Made by a program: the position numbers and the translations under genes. A DNA stretch of 39,861 nucleotides, taken from NCBI GenBank assembly GCA_937921595.1, contig CAKZTD010000260.1, positions 1 to 39,861 on the forward strand, given 5' to 3'. This document shows, in pieces, positions 1-6,053 of the stretch; positions within the stretch are counted from its first letter, which is position 1, and every line of letters starts with the position of its first letter. The DNA comes from an uncultured Saprospiraceae bacterium. Its GTDB lineage: Bacteria > Bacteroidota > Bacteroidia > Chitinophagales > Saprospiraceae. A model generated the notes under the pieces. That model ran no database searches and was not told where the DNA came from. It saw only the letters and a program-made list of their open reading frames with translations.

Positions 1-273
1 CTTACGAAAAACAGAAGGCTCTTGAGGAAGGTAACCAATGCCAAGTTGTGCTCGCTTATACATCGGAAGTTCTGTGATATCTTCATCATCTAAAAACACT
101 TTTCCACTAAACGGTTTGATAAAACCAACGACCATATAAAAGGTAGTAGTCTTTCCGGCTCCGTTTGGTCCCAACAATCCCACAATCTCGCCTTGCTTGA
201 CCTCGACGGACATTTCTTTTACCACTTTCCGTTTTCCGTAGTACTTGACAAGATTTTCTGAACGTAGCAACAT
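1..273 (-). CDS. lptB: LPS export ABC transporter ATP-binding protein LptB (3' part cut off by window edge)
   Basis: The 91 N-terminal residues of an ABC ATPase are present; the gene continues beyond the left edge. The Walker A motif GPNGAGKTT lies at about residues 39-47, followed by [24 protein letters not shown] and the Q-loop region [13 protein letters not shown]. That GYLPQE..VFRK stretch and the YYGKR.VV start are typical of LptB, the cytoplasmic ATPase that powers LptFG to extract lipopolysaccharide from the inner membrane. The ATG at 273-271 gives the canonical LptB N-terminus ([13 protein letters not shown]). A TAnnTTTG box lies just upstream. Identity as LptB rather than another ABC ATPase is inferred from this motif context; the C-terminal half with signature and Walker B is not visible. 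Confidence 0.9.
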   Translation of the reverse strand, partial: MLLRSENLVKYYGKRKVVKEMSVEVKQGEIVGLLGPNGAGKTTTFYMVVGFIKPFSGKVFLDDEDITELPMYKRAQLGIGYLPQEPSVFRK

Positions 274-293
274 ATTTTTTTATTCGTTTGAAA

Positions 294-301
294 CAAAGAT
301 A
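294..301 (-). promoter_or_regulatory. Candidate Bacteroidota -7 promoter box for lptB
   Basis: On the minus strand this reads TATCTTTG, a perfect TAnnTTTG match, ending 20 bases before the lptB ATG. A TTG is found about 24 bases further upstream, slightly beyond the usual spacing, so the -33 element is weak. Confidence 0.45.
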
Positions 302-357
302 AGAAGTAAAATGTAAGGGCACACTCAATTTGTTAATCTATTAAACGTCTCCAAGGC

Positions 358-1983
358 TTATTCGTTGCGTTCCAGCTTAAGAGAAAGTTCTCCTTTCAAT
401 TCCCAGTTTTCTCGAAGTGCGTCTAGTTTTTTGGAAATCAAAGCTTCGGGTTGTGATTGATTATCATAGTTCCCGGTGTCCCATCTTCCATTTTTATTGC
501 GATCAGTGATGACTTCGATGATGTATTGACCTGCGGGAATTGTTTTATAATTTTTTTCATAAAGCGTTATTCCCGAAACAGGAACCGACTCTACTAAATT
601 GGTATTGTTTTTAATATACAAGTTGATGACATAATGTTGACTCGAATCCAGGTCGGTAACTCTGAGTAGTAAATCTCCAAAAGCCTTCTTTGCTAAAATA
701 TTATAAGCCTGTTTGATCGTATCTTGATTTTGCATTTGAAACATGTCGGTCACCGCATTTGGTAAGACGACCAATTGATAAGAGCTATCTTCTATCCATC
801 GATGCTTGATGATTAATTCTTTTTCTTTGATTTCTAACTTTGGAACCTTACCTGTCGGAATCGAATCCAATAATAAAATGACCAAATTAGTATCAACCTT
901 TTCAATAGGATGATTAAAAGAAATGCGAACTTCTTTTGTTGGATTTACTCGGATAAATTCTGCCTTACGAACATCGGCTCTTTTAAGAGAATCGTTTTTT
1001 AAAAAAATATCTTTCTCTGGAGGCATGACTAAAAACGTATCTCTAAATTCATCACCTTGTTCAACGAAAATATTCCAAGAAGAAGTATCTGCTTGATCAT
1101 ACCAGACAATGATAGAATCTTGTTCATTTTCATAAAAAACATTTTGACCAATATCCTCGTGTGTGACTTTTACATCATAAGGTTCCTGATTAAATTTTAA
1201 AGCGATTCTACCAAATTGTTTATTCTTAGGAGGTGTCAATCGGACCGATGGACGTTCCAGGAAAATGCTAATCGGAGGAATTATTTCTTTAGGGTTTGTC
1301 AGGGTGATCATGCTATCTGGAAAACCAATTAATTCTGTTTCTGAATCAAAAAAGTATTGTTGCCCTTCGTCTTTTATTGCAAAAACTTTGAAGGTGTCCG
1401 CTTTTACATTTTGGATTTTATAATCACCTTTTACATCCGTTCTTGCAAAGTAAAAAGGTTTTTCAGTTCGGACAACGGAGTCAGCGAGATTATCAAAAAG
1501 TAAGAGCAAAACATCTTTCTCTGGTTTTCCTGTAAGTGCATTGAAAATGTTTCCAGAAACTTCCATCGAGTCAATGAAATCTCCTGTTGAAAAAACAAAC
1601 CTTAGATCGTCTACTTTGTTTCCTGCTGTATAATCTGCGACAGATGCCCCAAAGTTAATCGTATAAGTAGCATCGGGTCTAAGCTCTTCGTTTTCATCAA
1701 ATTCGAACTTTACCGTTTTTAATTTTTTAGTGAGGTTCCAACGTTTTTGCAATGGTGGAGAAATGATGACTTCTTTAAAAACATCTTTCAAATCGACATA
1801 TTCATTGAAAACGAGTTCTATGTCTTGCTTTTTAAAATTGGTTTGAAAATTCTCCGTAGACTCATCAATTTGCATGATTGGAGCTTTTTCATCTTTAGGG
1901 CCACCGGTCGGGCCGGCTCCCATATTTGCACAAGCAAAAAAGGTAAGTAAACTTAAAAAAATGAAGTACTGATTTTTAAACAT
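358..1983 (-). CDS. Lipoprotein with SbsA-type Ig-like domain
   Basis: 541 residues. The N-terminus is a lipoprotein signal: hydrophobic segment at residues 5-17, then FFAC with the lipidated Cys at 18, followed by GAGPTGGPKDEKAP. Residues about 33-130 fit the bacterial Ig-like SbsA fold seen in many Bacteroidota lipoproteins (KAPIMQIDES...FNEYVDLKDVF...ISPPL). Later beta-rich stretches and a C-terminal segment (PAGQYIIEVITDRNKNGRWDTG) look like further sandwich domains. Probably attached to the periplasmic or outer-membrane leaflet; substrate or partner unknown. It is followed on the same strand by lptB 84 bases downstream, so co-transcription is possible, but lptB has its own -7 box. The function is not assigned in the family. 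Confidence 0.75.
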   Translation of the reverse strand: MFKNQYFIFLSLLTFFACANMGAGPTGGPKDEKAPIMQIDESTENFQTNFKKQDIELVFNEYVDLKDVFKEVIISPPLQKRWNLTKKLKTVKFEFDENEELRPDATYTINFGASVADYTAGNKVDDLRFVFSTGDFIDSMEVSGNIFNALTGKPEKDVLLLLFDNLADSVVRTEKPFYFARTDVKGDYKIQNVKADTFKVFAIKDEGQQYFFDSETELIGFPDSMITLTNPKEIIPPISIFLERPSVRLTPPKNKQFGRIALKFNQEPYDVKVTHEDIGQNVFYENEQDSIIVWYDQADTSSWNIFVEQGDEFRDTFLVMPPEKDIFLKNDSLKRADVRKAEFIRVNPTKEVRISFNHPIEKVDTNLVILLLDSIPTGKVPKLEIKEKELIIKHRWIEDSSYQLVVLPNAVTDMFQMQNQDTIKQAYNILAKKAFGDLLLRVTDLDSSQHYVINLYIKNNTNLVESVPVSGITLYEKNYKTIPAGQYIIEVITDRNKNGRWDTGNYDNQSQPEALISKKLDALRENWELKGELSLKLERNE

Positions 1984-2006
1984 AGATTCGAGCTTTGCAC
2001 TTTCTG

Positions 2007-2014
2007 CAAAAGTA
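2007..2014 (-). promoter_or_regulatory. Candidate -7 box for the Ig-like lipoprotein gene
   Basis: Minus-strand TACTTTTG, a perfect TAnnTTTG match, 23 bases before the ATG at 1983. No good TTG at the expected -33 distance is seen. Confidence 0.4.
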
Positions 2015-2108
2015 AACGTTTTGGAACAGGCTTATGTGTTGTAGGAGGAAAAATTAACAAAAGCTTTTGAGATAATTGGGTGAATCAGATTTGAACGGTA
2101 TTAGGTGT

Positions 2109-2154
2109 TCGGCATTACAAAAGCCCGAAAATCTAATAACGAATGCCGTTTTTT
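2109..2154 (+). terminator. Hairpin with T-tract oriented on the plus strand
   Basis: CGGCATT (2110-2116) pairs with AATGCCG (2142-2148) and is followed by six T (2149-2154). It lies between two minus-strand genes (xerD and the lipoprotein), so its T-tract faces the wrong way for them; there is no plus-strand gene immediately before it. The 25-base loop makes it a weak terminator. Confidence 0.35.
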
Positions 2155-2219
2155 CTTAGTTTAGAGCAATGTGATAAAATCAAAAAATACCAAAAAAGCA
2201 TATAACATTTCACTAAAAT

Positions 2220-3125
2220 CTACTTCCCCCTCGGATGAAAATTCAAAATAGTTTCTCTTAAAAAATCCTTGTCCAAGTGCGTATAAATCTCCGTAGTTGT
2301 AATCGATTCATGCCCAAGCATATCCTGGACTGCTTTGAGATCAGCGCCACCTTCGACCAGATGAGTTGCAAAAGAATGTCGAAAAGTATGCGGGCTCACC
2401 GTTTTCGTAATTCCTGCTAATTTCACCAGATCTTTCACGATCATAAAAACCATTACCCGACTCAATTTTTTTCCTCGTCGATTGAGAAATAAAATATTTT
2501 CATGATCCTTGTGGATATTCATCATGCCTCGTCTGACACCATCTTTATAAAAATTGATATGCTTTAATGCACTTTCTCCGATAGGAACAATTCGTTCTTT
2601 ATCATTTTTACCAATCACCTTTACAAAACCAATTTCTTCATAGAGGTTAGTCATTTTTAAATTAATCAACTCACTCACCCGAAGGCCACAAGCATAAAGC
2701 GTTTCCAACATCGCTCGATTTCGAGTTCCATGTGGTTCGCTCAAATCGATGACATCCAATATTTTATTGACTTCTGCAATACTTAAAACCTCAGGAATTT
2801 TTCGTTCTAATCTAGGTCCTTCCAATAAATCCGTTGGCGCAAAGTCAGTAAGATCCTCCACCAAAAGATATTTATAAAAAGCTTTAAGACCAGAGATAAT
2901 TCTAGCTTGAGTGCGTTCACCTAATCCGAGTTCATTGATCCAATGAATAAATTCCTCCAGATGTTTTAATTCTACCTGGAGAGCATTGATTTTATATCCT
3001 TTGATTTCTAAAAACTCAACTAATTTCCCAGTATCTCGAACATAAGCTTCCACTGAATTTCCCGAAAGTGATCTTTCGAGCATCAGATAAGATTTAAAAC
3101 CACTAAGTAATGAATTCCAGTCCAA
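2220..3125 (-). CDS. xerD: Site-specific tyrosine recombinase XerD/XerC
   Basis: 301 residues, the usual Xer length. The N-terminal SAM-like core-binding domain spans about residues 5-90 and the catalytic domain about 110-295. The full tyrosine recombinase set is visible: R149 (CGLRVSEL), K173 (GKNDKER), H246 and R249 (PHTFRHSFATHL), H272 (LGHESITTTEIY) and nucleophile Y281. Xer enzymes resolve chromosome dimers at dif during division. Bacteroidota often have several Xer-like enzymes; the compact length, absence of a mobile-element context and the sequence HTFRHSFATHLVEGGADL favour a housekeeping XerD over an integrase. XerC is the alternative. No dif-like site was recognised nearby. The gene stands alone, divergent from the OmpA-like gene. 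Confidence 0.88.
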   Translation of the reverse strand: MDWNSLLSGFKSYLMLERSLSGNSVEAYVRDTGKLVEFLEIKGYKINALQVELKHLEEFIHWINELGLGERTQARIISGLKAFYKYLLVEDLTDFAPTDLLEGPRLERKIPEVLSIAEVNKILDVIDLSEPHGTRNRAMLETLYACGLRVSELINLKMTNLYEEIGFVKVIGKNDKERIVPIGESALKHINFYKDGVRRGMMNIHKDHENILFLNRRGKKLSRVMVFMIVKDLVKLAGITKTVSPHTFRHSFATHLVEGGADLKAVQDMLGHESITTTEIYTHLDKDFLRETILNFHPRGK

Positions 3126-3439
3126 TTGATTTTTTTTAAATAAAAATTACATACTGAGTAAACGTTCCACTTAATATGATCTTATGTGCCTAATGTGGTA
3201 AAAGCGAAATAAAGAAGAACAAAAAATATTACAAATTTAACCTTCTCAAAGATATCAAAAGAAAACATATGTTGACCACCAAAACTACCAATCACCGGTT
3301 TTCAAGCAAAAACAAGATGCTACATTATAAAAGCAAAGGCTGAAACTCCCTTCAAAGCCGTATTTTACGAAAAAACAGAAGCGAAATACACGAAATTTAA
3401 ATTTTTGTGTACTTTTAACGCATAACAAAAATCTATTTT
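3126..3439. other. Gene-free divergent intergenic region
   Basis: 314 bases between the divergent starts of xerD (minus) and the OmpA-like gene (plus). A+T-rich, with no supportable ORF, no strong hairpin and no perfect TAnnTTTG box. The nearest candidate on the plus strand is TACTTTTA at 3410-3417 (7 of 8), 22 bases before the OmpA-like ATG. It probably holds the promoters of both genes. Confidence 0.5.
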
Positions 3440-4309
3440 ATGAGAATATTTCTCGGAATTTTGGTCTTCCTCGTTTGGGCATCGATTTGTCGCTACGGAT
3501 ATGTTTGCCAAATTAAGGGTCTCTGCAAAGCAGAAGTAGTCGAACCAGTCGAAGCTCCTCGACATCAAACACTCGATCTAATCTTAGATGATTCTATTAC
3601 TTATTTAAAAGGTTATGACCAATTTGTTTTTCGGAACGGATTGATTGAACCTGATTTGAATGAGAATAATGGAGCTTATCTAGATAGCTTGGCAAGCGTA
3701 ATGAAAGGAGATTCTACAATCGAATTGACACTTGTTGGATTATACCGCCCTAGTGAAAAAGGGAAACGCTCTGGAATATTTGAAGACCTTGGTTTAGCTA
3801 GGGCTGCTGAGATGAGGAAACTGCTGATGGACAGAGGGGTGAAGGAAGCGATGTTTTCTTTGGATTCAAGACAAGCCGCAGGAGAAGAGTTGATTCAGCC
3901 GATTGAATTTTTGCTGACCAGTGATAAAGAAGGTACGCCGGAAGAGTATACAAAAATTCAATTCACCTTTACCAATATGACTTTTTCAGATGCGAATTTT
4001 GAAAAAGGATCTCCGGTTTTTGTCCCAGGTGATGCACTCCAAACGTATGCAGATTCTGTAAAAACTTATCTTGATTTAAATCCTGATAAAAACTTAACGA
4101 TTATTGGGCATTGCGATAGTGATGGCACAGATGATTATAATCTAGAGTTGGGAAAAAATAGAGCAGAAAGTGCAAAAGAATATTTCACTAAATTAGGAGT
4201 AGTTGCTACGATTAAAACAGAAAGTAAAGGAGAGAGTGAACCAGCTTTTCCAAATGACACTGAGTTGAACATGCAGAAGAATCGAAGAGTCAATTTTGTA
4301 TTAGAATAA
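3440..4309 (+). CDS. Membrane-anchored protein with two OmpA-like domains
   Basis: 289 residues. Residues 1-18 form one hydrophobic segment that acts as a signal or anchor, with no clear lipobox. The C-terminal ~105 residues are a good OmpA/MotB peptidoglycan-binding domain: VFVPGDALQTYADSV, LTIIGHCDSDGTDDYNLELGKNRAESAKEYF and the terminal MQKNRRVNF. The middle region (about 45-165) has the same layout in degenerate form (LTLVGLY..., LGLARAAEMRKLLMDRGV), suggesting an internal duplication. Likely a periplasmic wall-binding protein. It is followed after 59 bases by the coiled-coil/HhH membrane protein, so the two may form one envelope-associated pair, although the second has its own -7 box. 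Confidence 0.78.
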   Translation: MRIFLGILVFLVWASICRYGYVCQIKGLCKAEVVEPVEAPRHQTLDLILDDSITYLKGYDQFVFRNGLIEPDLNENNGAYLDSLASVMKGDSTIELTLVGLYRPSEKGKRSGIFEDLGLARAAEMRKLLMDRGVKEAMFSLDSRQAAGEELIQPIEFLLTSDKEGTPEEYTKIQFTFTNMTFSDANFEKGSPVFVPGDALQTYADSVKTYLDLNPDKNLTIIGHCDSDGTDDYNLELGKNRAESAKEYFTKLGVVATIKTESKGESEPAFPNDTELNMQKNRRVNFVLE

Positions 4310-4331
4310 AACAAGCACTATAAACCAGTTC

Positions 4332-4339
4332 TACTTTTG
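4332..4339 (+). promoter_or_regulatory. Candidate -7 box before the coiled-coil/HhH gene
   Basis: TACTTTTG, a perfect TAnnTTTG match, 29 bases before the ATG at 4369. There is no clear -33 TTG at the expected distance, so it may be a chance match. Confidence 0.35.
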
Positions 4340-4368
4340 GTAGACACTAAACGATAAAATTTTCAATT

Positions 4369-5364
4369 ATGGATATGGATACCATTAAAGATTTTTTAAA
4401 TAACCTTTTTACAGAGATGGGATCAGAAGAAAGCATCTTGATTATGATCTTTTTAGTTGGTTCTTTTTTAATAGGATTATTATTTGGCTGGTGGGCAGGA
4501 CGTCGAGGTAAAAAGAGACTCAGAAAAGCATTAAAACAAAAAGAGTCTGCATTGATAACACTTGAAGCAGAACACAAAGCAGTGCAAGAACAGTTAGGTT
4601 TGAAAGAAGCGGATTTGACTAAAGCTGAATTGGAGGTGGAAGAACTCAAAACTAAGGTTTCTCAGATCGAGCATGAAAAAGAAGTCATGCGCTCTGATTA
4701 CCATGAGTCAAAGACTTACATGGAAAACTTAAAAGAAGAAAACCTTTCTTACCTTTCTCAGATTGAAACTTTAAATGGACAAGTGCTGAGTTTAGAAAGC
4801 AGAGCTACTGAAAGAGAAGAGCTGATCGAAACAGCTGCTTCGAATGCAATTGCAGATGTTGACCTTTCTCAGGTACAAAATAATTATGATAATGCAAACT
4901 TAAGACTAGCAGCAATTGAAGAGAAGTTAGCTAGAATGGAGACAGAAAACATCACTTTGAAATCTGAAATCTCTTCGATGAAAGATTCTTCTACCATTGC
5001 ATTTTTGGATGAGGATCCAGAAGGTGAAGATGAAGAGTTAGTAATTGAAGATGTAAACGAGGCTGCCGAAATCGGAGAAATACTTGATCCGGAAGAAAGA
5101 TCAAATGTTGCTCGCCAAAAATTAAAAGCAGCATTCGGGGATCGGATATCTATCGCTTCCGCTGGTGAAAAGGACGACCTTAAAAAGATCAATGGGATCG
5201 GACCTTTTATCGAACAGAAATTAAATGACATTGGAATTTATACCTATAATCAAATCGGTCAATTTGATGGAGATTTAGTAGAGCAAATTACTGATGCGAT
5301 TCAGTTTTTTCCAGGTCGAATAGATCGAGATGACTGGGTGGGTCAAGCGAAGAAATTAAGTTAA
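4369..5364 (+). CDS. Inner-membrane coiled-coil protein with C-terminal helix-hairpin-helix domain
   Basis: 331 residues. One transmembrane helix spans about residues 21-44 (LIMIFLVGSFLIGLLFGWWAG), followed by a basic stop-transfer RRGKKRLRK, so the long part is predicted cytoplasmic. Residues 45-210 are a Lys/Glu/Leu-rich coiled coil, followed by a very acidic linker (EDPEGEDEELVIED). Residues about 268-331 contain an HhH-like motif (DDLKKINGIGPFIEQKLNDIGIYT), as found at the C-termini of many bacterial proteins. HhH modules bind nucleic acid or pack against protein; which applies here is unknown. The first of two close ATGs (4369, 4375) is taken as start. A membrane tether for DNA or for the adjacent OmpA-like protein is only a guess. 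Confidence 0.72.
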   Translation: MDMDTIKDFLNNLFTEMGSEESILIMIFLVGSFLIGLLFGWWAGRRGKKRLRKALKQKESALITLEAEHKAVQEQLGLKEADLTKAELEVEELKTKVSQIEHEKEVMRSDYHESKTYMENLKEENLSYLSQIETLNGQVLSLESRATEREELIETAASNAIADVDLSQVQNNYDNANLRLAAIEEKLARMETENITLKSEISSMKDSSTIAFLDEDPEGEDEELVIEDVNEAAEIGEILDPEERSNVARQKLKAAFGDRISIASAGEKDDLKKINGIGPFIEQKLNDIGIYTYNQIGQFDGDLVEQITDAIQFFPGRIDRDDWVGQAKKLS

Positions 5365-5412
5365 AATTGTGGACTACGAAATTAAAAATATCAATTTTTT
5401 ATTTAAAAGAGC

Positions 5413-5443
5413 TTGCAACTTAAGATAATAAAGTTCATCTTTG
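5413..5443 (+). promoter_or_regulatory. Candidate promoter of the ilv leader RNA
   Basis: TTG at 5413-5415, a 20-base spacer and CATCTTTG at 5436-5443 (7 of 8 against TAnnTTTG). Transcription would start about 10 bases before the first leader-peptide ATG at 5461, giving a very short 5' end as is usual for attenuators. It is the only promoter candidate I see before leader 1; the 23 bases between terminator 1 and leader 2 hold none. Confidence 0.45.
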
Positions 5444-5460
5444 ATTTATAAATATTAAAA

Positions 5461-5517
5461 ATGAATACGAACTTCAATATCATTTCTGTCATTATTATTA
5501 ACGTCATTATTACTTAA
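5461..5517 (+). CDS. Ile/Val-rich leader peptide 1 of the ilv operon
   Basis: An 18-codon ORF reading MNTNFNIISVIIINVIIT and then TAA. Seven codons are Ile (six ATT-type runs plus ATC) and two are Val; there is no Leu. It lies directly upstream of an intrinsic terminator and of the ilvD-B-N-C-A cluster, which makes Ile and Val. This is the layout of a classical amino-acid attenuator: ribosomes short of charged tRNA-Ile or tRNA-Val would stall in the run. The stop codon ends two bases before the antiterminator strand (5520-5529), so a ribosome that completes translation would cover that strand and allow termination. It is not expected to have a function as a peptide. No database support was checked. 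Confidence 0.85.
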   Translation: MNTNFNIISVIIINVIIT

Positions 5518-5519
5518 TG

Positions 5520-5586
5520 TCGAAGGAAATGGTATTCTAAAAATATAAATTAAAAAGCCACTTTCCTTCGAGAGTGGCTTTTTTTA
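5520..5586 (+). promoter_or_regulatory. Attenuator 1: antiterminator strand plus intrinsic terminator
   Basis: Terminator: AAAAGCCACT (5553-5562) pairs with AGTGGCTTTT (5573-5582), extended inward by T-G, T-A and C-G around loop CTTC, and followed by a T-tract to 5585. Antiterminator: TCGAAGGAAA (5520-5529) is perfectly complementary over 10 bases to TTTCCTTCGA (5562-5571) inside the terminator, and with one bulge TGG (5530-5532) can also pair with CCA (5558-5560). The two folds are mutually exclusive. The antiterminator strand begins two bases after the leader-1 stop, which is the geometry needed for a translation-coupled switch. Confidence 0.82.
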
Positions 5587-5609
5587 TTGCACTTAATTAA
5601 AAATTTACA

Positions 5610-5699
5610 ATGCTTACTTTCAACACAATTATTATTAGCATCATTATTATTTCTGTCGTGGTCATTATTAGCACACGTCACAGGAAGGATGCTTGTTGA
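5610..5699 (+). CDS. Ile/Val-rich leader peptide 2 of the ilv operon
   Basis: A 29-codon ORF that begins MLTFNTIIISIIIISVVVII and ends STRHRKDAC followed by TGA. Nine Ile and three Val codons sit in an uninterrupted hydrophobic run at codons 7-20; Leu appears once. It starts 24 bases after terminator 1 and resembles leader 1 (both carry F-N then blocks of Ile broken by Ser), suggesting a duplication. Codons 25-28 contain the antiterminator strand AGGAAG (5682-5687), so a ribosome stalled in the Ile/Val run leaves it free, while one at the stop codon covers it. A longer frame over the same bases in another phase is not supported. Confidence 0.85.
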   Translation: MLTFNTIIISIIIISVVVIISTRHRKDAC

Positions 5700-5752
5700 A
5701 ATAAATTATAAAAATTTCAAAGCCGCTCTTCCTACGAAGTGCGGCTTTTTTT
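5682..5752 (+). promoter_or_regulatory. Attenuator 2: antiterminator strand plus intrinsic terminator
   Basis: Terminator: AAGCCGC (5720-5726) pairs with GCGGCTT (5741-5747); after a T-T mismatch CTTC (5728-5731) pairs with GAAG (5736-5739) around loop CTAC; T-tract 5746-5752. Antiterminator: AGGAAG (5682-5687), inside leader 2, is complementary to CTTCCT (5728-5733), with possible extra GC pairing of 5691-5692 to 5725-5726. Compared with attenuator 1 the stem keeps AAAGCC.CT...GGCTTT but changes an A-T pair to G-C, a covariation that supports real stem pairing in both copies. Confidence 0.8.
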
Positions 5753-6053
5753 ATGCATTACTCTTTCAAGTTTATTGAGCTTGTTTTGAATATTGTCGAA
5801 GCTCTTGATGAATGGGTAAATAAAAGAAAGGAATAATGGCAAGTTTCTAAATGCCTCGATATAAAATTAAACATTTGGCAGTAACTGACTTTCGTAACAA
5901 ATAATGTGATAGAATATTGACACTCAAAGACTTAGTGTGAAATTGACACTTTAGGCCACCGTAAAACATAATTTATTTGACTTTTAAACAGACGGTATTG
6001 GAAATAATTTTAAATTCCTTAGGAATACCACAGCGATAAACAAGACTAATAAA
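5753..6053 (+). other. Gene-free 5' leader between attenuator 2 and ilvD
   Basis: 301 bases. It contains two direct copies of ATTGACACT (5916-5924 and 5942-5950, 26 apart) with an AGTGT inverted partner (5934-5938) between them. Just before ilvD there are alternative small hairpins: GGTATT (5994-5999) with AATACC (6024-6029), or ATTCC (6014-6018) with GGAAT (6022-6026). These could be an operator and a translation-control stem, but none has a perfect promoter box beside it. A 27-codon ORF (5753-5836) is present but unconvincing as a gene or as a third attenuator. Confidence 0.4.

Noticed and set aside
107-328. 73-codon open frame on the minus strand
   Set aside because: It is an out-of-phase frame overlapping the lptB start, which has clear ABC-ATPase motifs in the other frame.
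5587-5778. 63-codon open frame on the plus strand over leader 2
   Set aside because: It runs through terminator 2 in another phase and has no relation to known proteins; the Ile/Val-rich frame at 5610-5699 explains the region better.
5753-5836. 27-codon ORF as a possible third leader peptide
   Set aside because: It has scattered Leu, Val and Ile, but no codon run, and no terminator or antiterminator follows it.
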